A stretch of 64,000 bases of DNA from Sabellastarte sp. h YS-2021 (GCA_964017235.1 OZ024930.1:154628221-154692220); one strand, 5' to 3'. Numbered from the stretch's first letter, positions 50,196 to 60,835 are shown. A program made the numbers and translations. Notes: a model not told the origin generated them from the letters alone.

Positions 50196-52238
50196 ATGGA
50201 TTCACCAGGAGAAAAGAAAGGACAAAGGCGGGGGTCATGTGGCCACGTAATGGCCGCCTTTGATCTACATAAGAAATGCGCGCGCTGTCGCGATAAAGGC
50301 ATTGGGGATGACTCTTGTGTTAAAGACAAACAGTGTAGTGTGTGTGATTCATTTTCGGATGAACAGAAAGAACTGATCTCTACCCCTTCTTATAGGATCA
50401 GAAAGGAAAAGAAAGCAGGTATTCTAGTTTCCCCTAAAGACGTGGAGGTTATTGCTCCAGTGGATTCTGCCACTGCTGAACCTACTTTCTCTGCTCCATC
50501 TCAGTCTTCTTCTAATTTTGTTACTGCAGAACAATTCTCATTAATGAACGATAAGTGGACTGAGCACTTTGCACGCTTTGAGGCCTTGTTGAGCAGAGGC
50601 AATGTCTTTTCTACCCCCAAAGCGGCGGTGAATCCTGTCAGTTCTAAAGTTATGGTGTCAGATTCTCCATTTATCGCTCCGGCTGCCCGGCCCACCGGTC
50701 CGGTGGAGACCCCGGCAGTGCAGGAAGCTGTTACTAAAGTTAAAAAGTCCAAAGACAAGAAGCAGAAAAAACCGGTCAAGTCTGATAAACCGGTTCATGT
50801 TGATAAACCGGCCCCTACTGGGAACGCCTCCGGTCCGGAGGCTGTAGGGCAGTTTCCGGTACCCAGGAAAGTTGTGCCACCGGCCTCTTCCGTCTCTGTT
50901 CCACCGGAAGATCTTCAAGCCGGTCCCCCAGATGATACTGTAGTGACTAAACCTTCATCTTCAGTTATTGCAGATTCCTTCACCGGTAGTTTCACCCTAC
51001 CACCGGAACCGGATGAAGTAGACTTTGATGACCCTCTTGCCGGTTCAGATGTCTCATCCGACCACTCTGACTATGATGAAGGTGAAATATCTTCAGATAC
51101 TGTAGAACGCTCTGATCAGACAGAAGAAATGAACTATCGTGAAACTGTGAGATCCGTCCGGTCGTTCATGGGCTGGACACACATACCTGATTTTGAGAGT
51201 GATTTGAATGAGCCTGATAAATCAAATAACCCATGGAAGGGTAAGAACCCCAAAAGGCCAACTCGTATCTCCGTCGACATGCCTCCGGACGACTGGCTTT
51301 GCCAAAAATTGGAGAGACTGAACACTGTTGTTGCTGAAGGATACCCGTCCAGGGCGCAAGATTCCGCAGGACTAAAAAGGGATCAATTCCTTAAAGTACC
51401 GAAGTCACAGGCCAGGTGGTATCAAATGTATACCATCAAACAGGATGGTCCTCACCGGCCCGGGAAGAAACTTTTCAGTTGGCATAACACGGAAGCAAAG
51501 TTAAACTCACAATTTCCCAGGATTACTAAGGCTTCGGCCTATCCTGCTGCTGGACCGCCTTCTAGGCCAATTTCACAAGAATATCTCAGGAGGTGGGAAA
51601 AGTGTGCTAGGGAGAACTCTTACATAATCAATAGCGCAGCTGGCTTCAATAGGTGTACTAGCGAGCTACAGGAGAAAATGTCTGGGAATGTGTCCATGCT
51701 ATACTCCCGCTTCAATAAGGGCAAGGCCCCTAAGGAAGTTACCAGTGCCCTGACTGATTTAAAGGACTTGATGGCCTTTCATCAAAACGTTTCTGTCGCT
51801 ATGGGAACAGCATTGCAACATTTAGCAGACAGCTTATTTGTTCAATTGTCCAACCTTATTCTGATTCGCCGTGATGCTTATCTTGAGCATGCTAAGCCGG
51901 GCATCAAACAAGACACATGGTTACACCTCAGGAACGCCCCTCTGTTTGGATACGGCCTCTTCCCGGACTCAGTCATTGCGACTGCAGAGCAGGACATCAT
52001 TAAACATGAGGCTACCGGCACTGCTCTGAGACCCGGACCGGGTGCTTCACAGCAGGCCGGTTGGAGAACAGCCAACAGGTATCGTCCTTATGAAAGGAAG
52101 GATAACAGGTCTACTGCTCCGGACCAAGAGCACCAGCCATGGCGTCAGTTTAGCAGGTCTAGAGGCAGGGGACGTGGACGGGGTAGAGGGGTGAATCCTC
52201 GTTTCTCTCGTTCAAAAGGTTTTAAGTCCTATAAATGA
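50196..52238 (+). CDS. DIRS gag-like protein (ORF1)
   Basis: 680 residues. The N-terminal ~50 residues form a Cys/His cluster (CGH, then HKKCARCR, then KDKQCSVC), probably metal-binding. An acidic and Ser/Pro-rich middle follows, then a folded-looking domain (about 380-640) containing DLKDLMAFHQNVSVAMG. The tail is basic and Arg/Gly-rich (RSRGRGRGRGRG), as expected for nucleic-acid binding. DIRS ORF1 products are taken to be gag-like particle proteins, on the basis of family knowledge rather than a strong motif. The start at 50196 is the first ATG of the frame after the ITR. Confidence 0.85.
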   Translation: MDSPGEKKGQRRGSCGHVMAAFDLHKKCARCRDKGIGDDSCVKDKQCSVCDSFSDEQKELISTPSYRIRKEKKAGILVSPKDVEVIAPVDSATAEPTFSAPSQSSSNFVTAEQFSLMNDKWTEHFARFEALLSRGNVFSTPKAAVNPVSSKVMVSDSPFIAPAARPTGPVETPAVQEAVTKVKKSKDKKQKKPVKSDKPVHVDKPAPTGNASGPEAVGQFPVPRKVVPPASSVSVPPEDLQAGPPDDTVVTKPSSSVIADSFTGSFTLPPEPDEVDFDDPLAGSDVSSDHSDYDEGEISSDTVERSDQTEEMNYRETVRSVRSFMGWTHIPDFESDLNEPDKSNNPWKGKNPKRPTRISVDMPPDDWLCQKLERLNTVVAEGYPSRAQDSAGLKRDQFLKVPKSQARWYQMYTIKQDGPHRPGKKLFSWHNTEAKLNSQFPRITKASAYPAAGPPSRPISQEYLRRWEKCARENSYIINSAAGFNRCTSELQEKMSGNVSMLYSRFNKGKAPKEVTSALTDLKDLMAFHQNVSVAMGTALQHLADSLFVQLSNLILIRRDAYLEHAKPGIKQDTWLHLRNAPLFGYGLFPDSVIATAEQDIIKHEATGTALRPGPGASQQAGWRTANRYRPYERKDNRSTAPDQEHQPWRQFSRSRGRGRGRGRGVNPRFSRSKGFKSYK

Positions 52239-52272
52239 CAATTATCGCATAGCTCCTCCACCTCTTTACCAA

Positions 52273-54606
52273 ATGTTAGTGGAGGAAAAGCCAGAGCAAA
52301 CTGTGCAACATCTAGTTCAAGACAGTTTAAGTTGCCAAAAGATAGTCAAGTTGCCAAGTGTAGATCTTACTCAGAAACATTCAAACCAGACTGTATTTTG
52401 TCATGTTGTAAATCCTGTTCAGTATGCAATTTCACAAGGGCTTCCACAAAAGAAAGGTGTAAGACCCGATGTAGAGAAAACAGAAATAAAGTATGTCAAA
52501 GGTGTTTCTTTTGTAGATCATTGTCTTTCTGCCAAATCTGTTCCAAATGTCCCCAATGTTGTCACAGAGTTGGGTGTAGGGGGCAGACTTCAAAAGTTCT
52601 GGCCGAAATGGGAAACACTGGGAGCGAATCCAAGGGTGGTCTCCATCTTGCGGGAAGGCTACACACTTCCGTTCAAGATGAGACCCCCACTGTCCAGATT
52701 TCCTCTCATCAAAAGTGGTTATGCAAATCCGGCAAGAAGTCTAGCTCTCTCACAGGCTCTAGGTGCCTTGATAGAAAAGGTGGTGGTAGAAAAGGTAGTG
52801 GTGCGGACCTCCCTATCCTTTTACAACCGCCTGTTCCTGGTCCCAAAACCCGACAACAAGTGGCGGCCAATCTTGGATCTCAGTCAACTCAATCTTTTTC
52901 TCAAAACAAACACATTCAAGATGGAAACACCGGAGACCATCCGGGTCTCATTGCAAAAAGGGGAATGGGTCACGTCTCTGGATTTCAGCGACGCTTACTT
53001 TCACATCCCCATCCATCCCAGATCCAGAAAATACCTCAGGTTCTTTTTGAACAGCAAGGCATATCAGTTCACAGCCCTTCCTTTCGGACTGGCCACTGCT
53101 CCACTGGAGTTTACCAAGGTGGTCAAAGAGGTGAAATTGATGGCTCAGGCCAGGGGTATACGAATCCACCAGTACCTAGACGACTGGTTGCTCAGAGCCC
53201 CGGACCCGGGAACTTGCCAACAAAATACCCAGACCCTCTTGGACCTGTGCCGCGAGTTGGGTTGGGTGGTAAACATGAAGAAATCCGAGCTGGTACCTCA
53301 ACAAATTTTCAATTTCGTAGGTTACCGGTTCGATCTCCTAACCGGACGAGTGTTACCCACCTTGGAGCGTTGGGAGACGCTGAGGGCAAAACTGCTCTTT
53401 ATCAAGAACAAGGACAGTTGCACCGTCAGACAATTAATGTCGCTCATAGGTCTCTTGACAGCGACAGAGAAACAAGTATGGTTAGGTCGCCTACACATGC
53501 GGCCAATCCAATGGCACCTCAAGAAGCACTGGCATGTACCGGAGATTTTGGACAAGGAGATTCCGGTCCCCCCTACCCTCCACCCTCATCTGGATTGGTG
53601 GTTGGAGGAAAGGAATGTACTCCGCGGCCAACCACTACATCCAATGCGTCACGCTCTTCAAGTTTTTACAGACGCATCAAACGAAGGTTGGGGCGCTCAC
53701 TTAGGGGACTACATAGCAAGAGGCGTTTGGTCAGAACCGGAAAGTCGCCTCCATATAAACTTCTTGGAACTAAAAGCAGTCTTCCTGGCGCTCAAGAGTT
53801 TCGAGCATCTCTGCAGGGATCAGATTGTCCTAGTAGCCACAGACAACACAACTGTGGTCTCCTACATCAACAAGGAAGGAGGTATGAGATCAGGCTCTCT
53901 TTGTGCCCTCCTTTGGAGACTTCTGTCGTGGTGCCACCCCAAGGGGATAATCCTCCGAGCGAGGCACATCCCGGGTCGCCTAAATGTGATAGCGGACAAA
54001 CTGTCCAGGCACAACCAGGTGATCCAGACAGAATGGTCTCTGTCTCAACAGGTGTTTCGTCTCTTGTTCTCCAAATGGGCTCTCCCACAACTCGACCTCT
54101 TTGCCACCCGGTTCAATCACAAACTTCCCAGTTTTGTGTCACCGGTTCCGGATCAGACAGCGTGGGCTGTCGACGCCCTCAGCATATCATGGGAAAATCT
54201 GGATGTGTACGCCTTTCCCCCAGTTGCATTGCTCAATCAAGTAGTTTCAAAAGTCATGGACCAGGGGTGTCACAGAATGGTGCTAATTGCACCAGGTTGG
54301 CCCAACATGGCTTGGTTTTGGGATCTGGTGACTCTGTCCACACAAATCCCTTTCCAGCTCCCACTTCTCAGGGATCTGGTAACTCAACCTGTCAATGGCC
54401 TCCTGCACAGGAATCTCACCAATCTAAACCTACATGCATGGCTCCTCGAGCCTCCACCATTCAGGAACAAGGATTCGCTGATGAAGTGGCAGCACGAATT
54501 GAGGCTCCTCAGAGAAGTTCAACCAGAGCCGTTTATAAATCGAAGTGGACCATTTTTGTTAAATGGTGCGACTCACATAAGGTGGACTTCCGGTCGCCCT
54601 CTGTGA
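52273..54606 (+). CDS. DIRS reverse transcriptase / RNase H (ORF2)
   Basis: 777 residues. The RT domain spans about 180-350, with SLDFSDAYFHIPIHP (about 236) and the catalytic YLDD box (about 301). RNase H follows from about 464 (FTDASNEGWGAHLG, then LELKAVFLAL and ATDNTTVVSYIN). The C-terminal part (about 670-700, APGWPNMAWFWDLV) is a region conserved among the DIRS copies in this window. It copies element RNA into DNA. It overlaps the recombinase frame over most of its length, a layout known from DIRS-1. Confidence 0.9.
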   Translation: MLVEEKPEQTVQHLVQDSLSCQKIVKLPSVDLTQKHSNQTVFCHVVNPVQYAISQGLPQKKGVRPDVEKTEIKYVKGVSFVDHCLSAKSVPNVPNVVTELGVGGRLQKFWPKWETLGANPRVVSILREGYTLPFKMRPPLSRFPLIKSGYANPARSLALSQALGALIEKVVVEKVVVRTSLSFYNRLFLVPKPDNKWRPILDLSQLNLFLKTNTFKMETPETIRVSLQKGEWVTSLDFSDAYFHIPIHPRSRKYLRFFLNSKAYQFTALPFGLATAPLEFTKVVKEVKLMAQARGIRIHQYLDDWLLRAPDPGTCQQNTQTLLDLCRELGWVVNMKKSELVPQQIFNFVGYRFDLLTGRVLPTLERWETLRAKLLFIKNKDSCTVRQLMSLIGLLTATEKQVWLGRLHMRPIQWHLKKHWHVPEILDKEIPVPPTLHPHLDWWLEERNVLRGQPLHPMRHALQVFTDASNEGWGAHLGDYIARGVWSEPESRLHINFLELKAVFLALKSFEHLCRDQIVLVATDNTTVVSYINKEGGMRSGSLCALLWRLLSWCHPKGIILRARHIPGRLNVIADKLSRHNQVIQTEWSLSQQVFRLLFSKWALPQLDLFATRFNHKLPSFVSPVPDQTAWAVDALSISWENLDVYAFPPVALLNQVVSKVMDQGCHRMVLIAPGWPNMAWFWDLVTLSTQIPFQLPLLRDLVTQPVNGLLHRNLTNLNLHAWLLEPPPFRNKDSLMKWQHELRLLREVQPEPFINRSGPFLLNGATHIRWTSGRPL

Positions 54607-55517
54607 ACCAGATTGCAGATTTTCTCCTCTATCTCTTCAAGGATAGGAAACTGCAACCTAGCACCATTGATGGATATAGGACAGCTATTGCTGACATGGT
54701 GGGAAACCAGGAGGTGAACATCAGTAAGGATGAAAATCTGACCCGTCTGCTAGACAGTTTTCATAGAGATAAACCTAAGGGCAGGCGTGGTCTCCCGTCC
54801 TGGAACCTCTCCCTGGTCCTTCACCAATTGACTAAGGCTCCCTTTGAACCTATGCGAAAGGCTTCACTTAAACATCTGACCTTTAAGACGGTTTTTCTGT
54901 TGGCCCTGGGATCAGGCAAGCGGAGAAGTGAGATTCATGCTTGGCTGTTCAGAAATATTCGTCATCAGGAAAGCTGGAGTCAGGTTTCCTTATACCCCTC
55001 TCCCATGTTCATTTCCAAAAACCAGTTGGCTAGGGAGGGTCCGACTTCAGTGGCTCCGGTAGTGATCCCGGCCTTGGCCCCTTCTTTGGACAGAGACCTT
55101 AAAGAGGATCGATCTCTGTGCCCGGTCAGGGCTTTGCGTTACTATCTGGATAGAACCAAGGATCTGCGCAAAGGGAAAGAACTAGTATTTGTATCCTTTC
55201 GGAAGAGTTTCCAGAAAGACATAGTCCCTGCCACTATCTCTTCGTGGATTAAACAGACAGTTCTCCTGTGTTATCAACTGTCGGATGAGGATACGCAGAA
55301 TTTGCTTCAGGTCAAGGCACATGATGTCAGGGCCTTTGCGGCTTCCAAGGCTTTTCAAGGAGGAGTATCCTTGGATCAAATTCTCTCAGCCTGTCATTGG
55401 AAGGCCCATAATACTTTTACACAGTTCTATCTGAAGGACCTAGCTTGGGCAGATTCTGAACTGTACCATTTGGGACCCATCGTGGCTGCTCAGCAGGTCC
55501 AGGATGATTGTAAATAG
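54480..55517 (+). CDS. DIRS tyrosine recombinase (C-terminal part of the third frame)
   Basis: The frame is open from 52332 and ends at 55517. The recognisable recombinase lies in its last ~345 residues. An N-terminal core-binding domain (STRAVYKSKWTIFVKWC; PSTIDGYRTAIAD) precedes the catalytic domain with GSGKRRSEIHA (first Arg), HDVRAFAAS (His-x-x-Arg) and CHWKAHNTFTQFYL (His/Trp and the nucleophile Tyr). It would integrate the circular DNA copy. The upstream part, overlapping ORF2, is Ser/Gly/Pro-rich and shows no domain. I give the recombinase region as coordinates because the true translation start is unknown. Confidence 0.88.
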   Translation, partial: DEVAARIEAPQRSSTRAVYKSKWTIFVKWCDSHKVDFRSPSVNQIADFLLYLFKDRKLQPSTIDGYRTAIADMVGNQEVNISKDENLTRLLDSFHRDKPKGRRGLPSWNLSLVLHQLTKAPFEPMRKASLKHLTFKTVFLLALGSGKRRSEIHAWLFRNIRHQESWSQVSLYPSPMFISKNQLAREGPTSVAPVVIPALAPSLDRDLKEDRSLCPVRALRYYLDRTKDLRKGKELVFVSFRKSFQKDIVPATISSWIKQTVLLCYQLSDEDTQNLLQVKAHDVRAFAASKAFQGGVSLDQILSACHWKAHNTFTQFYLKDLAWADSELYHLGPIVAAQQVQDDCK

Positions 55518-55548
55518 GTCCAATTCTATGTACATGCTGTAGATAGTG

Positions 55549-55554
<6 letters not shown>

Positions 55555-55593
<39 letters not shown>
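55555..55593 (+). repeat. A39 homopolymer inside the DIRS element
   Basis: Thirty-nine A in a row between the recombinase stop and the internal complementary region. Confidence 0.95.
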
Positions 55594-55594
<1 letters not shown>

Positions 55595-55874
55595 CATTTA
55601 CCCCGGGATTGCCGTGATCCAAAGTGGTTCCCGGGGTAGTTAGGTTTCTTCGGTTCCTGTTCTTCTTCCTCACTAGGTGACGAGCTCAGCCCTCTCTTTC
55701 CCTCTGTACCCTCGCCTTGAGTTGGTACAAGGAATTTTCAAAAACAAAGGGGGGGGGGGGTGTTTTTTCCTATGGGCTGGTTTATTTAACCATTGCCGGA
55801 ATCACCCTATATGTTTTAGAGCTCTCTGGAATTCCCCTGTTCTAAGCTACCCTCCATCCATTGGGTAGTGATTC

Positions 55875-55970
55875 TGCATCTGTCCACTAGGTAAGATGTA
55901 TTAACGCAATAAAATGGAAAATTTAATAGTAAATTAAATTTTTATAAGTTAATACCTTACCTAGTGGACA
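55875..55970 (-). repeat. DIRS internal complementary region
   Basis: The part at 55875-55914 is the reverse complement of the left tip of the element. The part at 55915-55970 is the reverse complement of its right tip. Together they equal the joined ends read on the other strand, as in DIRS-1. Confidence 0.92.
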
Positions 55971-56030
55971 AGGGGATTCCCACCCTACCTTCCCCGCTAA
56001 TCTAAGCTCTAGGGGAATTCTAAGGTAGAC

Positions 56031-56212
56031 AACAAAAAGAGGAAGAGCGCATGCGCGAGCATGCGCAGTACACCGGCAGGTTGGCTACACAGCCACCTGG
56101 CGAATGAACAGGACACTACCGGTCCCGGCCAGAGCCCAGCTCAGGACGTTTTTTTCTAACGTTTGGCGAGACCGGCAAGGCGCCGGACAAATGCATCTGT
56201 CCACTAGGTAAG
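56031..56212 (-). repeat. DIRS right inverted terminal repeat
   Basis: Inverted copy of the left ITR. It is followed by the unique right tip 56213-56253 (ends AAATTTTCCA). Confidence 0.92.
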
Positions 56213-56417
56213 GTATTAACTTATAAAAATTTAATTTACTATTAAATTTTCCAACTTATTGGTTTCACCCACGGTTTCCAGATAGCCTTCCCTGCTGCCA
56301 CAGTATTTCCTAATTATTGGTTTTCACCGAAGTTCGACTGATCACCGCCGCAGGATTATGGTCTCCCTTGAATAACTTCTTGGGATTTCAATTTTTTCTT
56401 TCTTCTTATCTTTCTTT

Positions 56418-56630
56418 AAATTTTTGGGATACTTTCGCAGACCTTAAGCTTTACTTAAGGTAACCATAAGCATTTCTCAAAAACACCCCGTCATCGCGTT
56501 TCGGAAAAACCACACATACCTGTGCTATAAAATTTATCAGGTACATTCTAGACCAAATTTCGAAGGTCGGAAAGGATTTTCTCATCAATCGGACCATAGA
56601 TGCCTGAATGGGAGGCGTTTTATTTTGAAT
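56418..56630 (+). repeat. Direct repeat, copy 1 (partner 62725-62935)
   Basis: Runs from AAATTTTTGGGATACTTT to CCTGAATGGGAGGCGTTT. It differs from the partner at only a few percent of positions, mostly substitutions plus small indels. Confidence 0.85.
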
Positions 56631-57007
56631 TCGTAAATTTTTATGTCAGCTGACATTATGTCGTCACTCTGCGGCGTGGGCGTACGCGTGAACAACTTCT
56701 CCTCCAAAACTACAAGGCCTAGAGACGTGCTGTTTTTTTTTAAAGATACCTTATCTATCGAGGATGAAAAATTGTTCAAGGCATGCAAATCTGTCTGTTC
56801 GTCTGTTTGCTAGAGACATTACAAGGGGGGTACCCCCACCAAAAGTGTGAAAATTTCAACACTTAATCACAATTTTCTCAGTGACTATTGCAGGGATTTC
56901 TCTCATATCTTGCATATATGTACTAGGCCACAGGTAGATTCTCTTGTGTGAGTATGAGACCTGGATCTGTCTTACTTTTTTTTTAATAAATTTTTTTAAT
57001 AATTTTT

Positions 57008-60005
57008 AATGCATTAAAATTCATGAAATCATGCACAAAATCATTTATAACTTGAAAAGTGTTGCATTTAGAGCATTTTGTTAAAATATGTTATTCAGCT
57101 ACTTTTTTCATAGCTACAATATGGTGAGTAAGTTGGGTGCCTGTCTCAATAGCTAAGTGAGTAATAGCTACTTTTGGGCTTTTCAGTAACTTCCATTATG
57201 AGTAAAATCACTTGTAACTTAAAAACTATTGCATTTAGAGAATTTCGTATAAATATGTTATTCAGCTACTTTTGGGTCAGCTATAACATAGTAAAATTTT
57301 AGACCTGTAGCTCATGGCATAGCTGAGTAATAGCTACTTTTAGGTTATCACTGTTGAGTAAATCGCTTATAACTTCAAAACTATTGCATTTAGAGAATTT
57401 CGTATAAATATGTTATTCAGCTACTTTTGGGTCAGCTATAACATAGTAAAATTTCAGACCTGTAGCTCATGGCATAGCTGAGTAATAGCTACTTTTAGGT
57501 TATCACTGTTGAGTAAATCGCTTATAGACTTGGAAACTATTGCATTTACAGTATTTTGTTTCAATATGTTATTCACCTATTTTGGGATCAGCTATAACAT
57601 AGTGAAGTTTCAGATCTGTGGCTCATTGCATAGCTGAGTAATAGCTACTTTGAAGTTCTCACTATTGAGTAAATCACTTGTAACTTAAAACCTATTGCAT
57701 TTAGACAATTTCGTATAAATATGTTATTCAGCTACTTTTGGGCCAGCTATAACATAGTGAAATTTCAGATCTGTAGGTCATGGCATAGCTGAGTAATAGC
57801 TACTTTAAAGTTCTCACTATTGAGTAAATCAGTTGTAATTGGAAAACTATTGCATTTAGAGTATTTCGTATAAATATGTTATTCAGCTACTTTTGGGTCA
57901 GCTATAACATAGTAAAATTTCAGACCTGTAGCTCATGGCATAGCTGAGTAATAGCTACCTTTAGGTCATCACTATTGAGTAAATCAGTTGTAACTTGAAA
58001 ACTATTGCATTTACAGTATTTTGCTTAAATATGTTGTTCACCTACTTTGGGGTCAGCTATAACATAGTAAAATTTCAGACCTGTAGCTCATTGCATAGCT
58101 GAGTAATAACTACTTTGAGGTTCTCACTATTGAGTAAATCAGTTGTAATTGCAAAACTATTGCATTTAGAGAATTTCGTATAAATATGTTATTCAGCTAC
58201 TTTTGGGCCAGCTATAACATAGTGAAATTTCAGATCTGTAGGTCATGGCACAGCTGAGTAATAGCTACTTTGAAGTTCTCACTATTGAGTAAATCAGTTG
58301 TAATTGGAAAACTATTGCATTTACAGAATTTCGTATAAATATGTTATTCAGCTACTTTTGGGTCAGCTATAACATAGTAAAATTTCAGACCTGTAGCTCA
58401 TGGCATAGCTGAGTAATAGCTACTTTTAGGTCATCACTATTGAGTAAATTAGTTGTAACTTCAAAACTATTGCATTTACAGTATTTTGCTTAAATATGTT
58501 GTTCACCTACTTTTGGGTCAGCTATAACATAGTAAAATTTCAGACCTGTAGTTCATTGCATAGCTGAGTAATAACTACTTTGAGGTTCTCTCTATTGAGT
58601 AAATCAGTTGTAATTGCAAAACTATTGCATTTAGAGAATTTAGTATAAATATATTATTCAGCTACTTTTGGGTCAGCTATAACATAGTAAAATTTCAGAC
58701 CTGTAGCTCATGGCATAGCTGAGTAATAGCTACTTTTAGGTCATCACTATTGAGTAAATCAGTTGTAACTTGCAAACTATTGCTTGTACAGTATTTTGCT
58801 TAAATATGTTGTTCACCTACTTTTGGGTCAGCTATAACATAGTAAAATTTCAGACCTGTAGCTCATGGCATAGCTGAGTAATAGCTACTTTGAGGTTATC
58901 ACTGTTGAGTAAATCGCTTATAACTTGGAAATTATTGCATTTAGAGTATTTTGTTTCAATATGTTATTCACCTATTTTGGGGTCAGCTGTAACATAGTGA
59001 AGTTCCAGACCTGTGACTCATTGCATAGCTGAGTAATAGCTACTTTGAAGTTCTCAATGTTGAGCAAATCACTTATAATTTGAAAACTATTGCATTTAGA
59101 GAATTTAGTATAAATATGTTATTCAGCTACTTTTGGGTCAGCTATAACATAGTAAAATTTCAGACCTGTAGCTCATGGCATAGCTGAGTAATAGCTACTT
59201 TTAGGTTATCACTGTTGAGTAAATCGCTTATAACTTGGAAACTATTGCATTTAGAGTATTTTGTTTCAATATGTTATTCACCTATTTTGGGGTCAGCTAT
59301 AACATAGTGAAGTTCCAGACCTGTGGCTCATTGCATAGCTGAGTAATAGCTACTTTGAAGTTCTCACTGTTGAGTAAATCAGTTGTAATTGGAAAACTAT
59401 TGCCTTTACAGAAATTTGTGCAAATGTGTTATTCAGCTACTTTTGGGTCAGCTATAACATAGTGAAATTACAGACCTGTAGCTCATGGCACAACTGAGCA
59501 ATAGCTATTCTCAGGCACTGACTGTTGAGTAAATCGGCTATAACTTGAAAAATATTGCATTTGGAGTATTTTGTTAAAATATATTGTTCACCTACTTTTG
59601 GGTTAGCTATAACATAGTGAAATTATAGACCTATAGCTCATGGCATAGCGGAGCAATAGCTATTTTCAGGTTCTCACTATTGAGTAAATCAGTTGTAACT
59701 TGAAAACTATTGCATTTACAGTATTTTGCTTAAATATGTTGTTCACCTACTTTTAGGTCAGCTATAACAGAGCAAAAATTCAGACATGTAGCTCATTGCA
59801 TAGCTGAGTAATAGTTACTTTGAGGTTCTCACTCTTGAGGAAATCAGTAGTAACTTGAAAACTATTACATTTAGAGTATTTTGTTAAATATGTTTTTCAC
59901 AGACGTTTTGGTCAGCTATAACATAGTGAAATTGCAGACCTCTATGTCATGGCATAGCTGAGCAATAGCTTCTTTCAGGTTCTCACTGTTGAGTAAATCA
60001 TTGTA
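57008..60005 (+). repeat. Type-3 satellite array, ~155-bp unit, about 19-20 copies, with higher-order structure
   Basis: Positions of the TTCAGCTACT/TTCACCTA phrase (57261, 57416, 57572, 57727, 57882, 58037) give a period of 155 bp. Variant units recur in the order A-B-C-A-B-C-B-C from about 57690 to 58900, a 465-bp higher-order repeat. Variant A has GGGCCAGCT and AGATCTGTAGGTCATGG. Variant C has TTTTGCTTAAATATGTTGTTC. Confidence 0.9.
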
Positions 60006-60007
60006 TC

Positions 60008-60835
60008 CAACCTGTAGGAAATCATGGGCTGGGAATCTGTTAATATGGTCCGATTTGACCTTGGAACCCTCCTTCAAGGTCAAATGAGGATAGCCAAACA
60101 TAAAAGTGCTTATAACTCGCTTATTATTGGTCCTAGAGGTTTGGAATGAAAACCAACCTATAGAAAATCGTGAGCTGGGAATTTTTTGGTGTGTTCGGAT
60201 TTAACCTTGGACCCCTTCTTCAAGGTCAAATGAGGATAGCCAAACTTAAAAGTGCTTATAACTCGCTTATTATTGGTCCTAGAGGTTTGGAATGGAAAAC
60301 CAACCTATAGAAAATCATGGGCTGGGAATCTTTTGGTGTGGTCAGATTTCACCTTAGACCCCTCCTTCCAGGTCAAACGAAGATAGCCAAACTTAAAGTG
60401 CTTATAACTCGCGTATTATTGGTCTTGGAGGTTTGGGATGGTAAACCAACATATAGGAAATCATGGGCTGGGATTCTTTTGGTGTGATCAGATTTGACCT
60501 GGGACCCCTCCTTCAAGGTCAATTGAGGATAGCCAAACTTACAATTGCTTAGAACTCGCTTATTATTGGTCCTACAGGTTTGGGATGGTAAACAAGCTAC
60601 AGGAAATCATGGGCTGGGAATTTTTTTGTGTGGTCGGATTTGACCTTGGACCCCTCCGTCAAGGTCAAACAAGGATAGCCAAACTTAAAAAGTGCCTATG
60701 ACTCACTTATTATTGGTCCGAGAGGTTTGGGATGGTAAACCATCCTAAATTCTTTGGCTGGGAATCTTTTGGTATGGTCAGATTTGACCTTTGGACCCCT
60801 TCTTCATGGTCGAACGAGGATATTGCATTTATAGT
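60008..60835 (+). repeat. Type-4 tandem repeat, ~137-bp unit, about six copies
   Basis: Units contain CTCGCTTATTATTGGTCCTA, AATCATGGGCTGGGAATCTT and AAGGTCAAATGAGGATAGCC. Two units of the same repeat end element C (41100-41345). Confidence 0.88.

Larger units (their letters stand above)
49882..56253 (+). mobile_element. DIRS-like tyrosine-recombinase retrotransposon, looks whole and young
   Basis: A 6.37-kb element with the full DIRS plan: inverted terminal repeats (49901-50082 and 56031-56212), gag-like ORF, reverse transcriptase/RNase H ORF, tyrosine recombinase frame, and an internal complementary region (55875-55970) matching the two outer tips. The 182-bp ITRs appear identical. No long direct target duplication is present, as expected for integration by recombinase. 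No obvious breaks were seen. GC content is higher than in the surrounding DNA. It inserts just right of a SINE, and its right end abuts a locally duplicated segment. Family knowledge: DIRS elements replicate through a circular DNA intermediate. Confidence 0.93.
56815..60835 (+). mobile_element. Element D: same family as the type-3 part of element C, with an expanded array
   Basis: It starts near a 12-nt palindrome, GGGGGTACCCCC (56826-56837), and a ~180-bp leader. A ~3-kb type-3 array follows (57008-60005), then about six units of the type-4 repeat (60008-60835). The first unit and the last phrase of the type-3 array (GAGTAAATCATTGTATCCA) match those in element C, yet here there are about 19-20 units against about 7.5. 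It has no coding capacity and its right boundary is uncertain. Confidence 0.6.

Noticed and set aside
57008-60005. Regular repeats considered as a CRISPR-like array
   Set aside because: Units are directly tandem at 155 bp with no unique spacers, in a eukaryotic setting.
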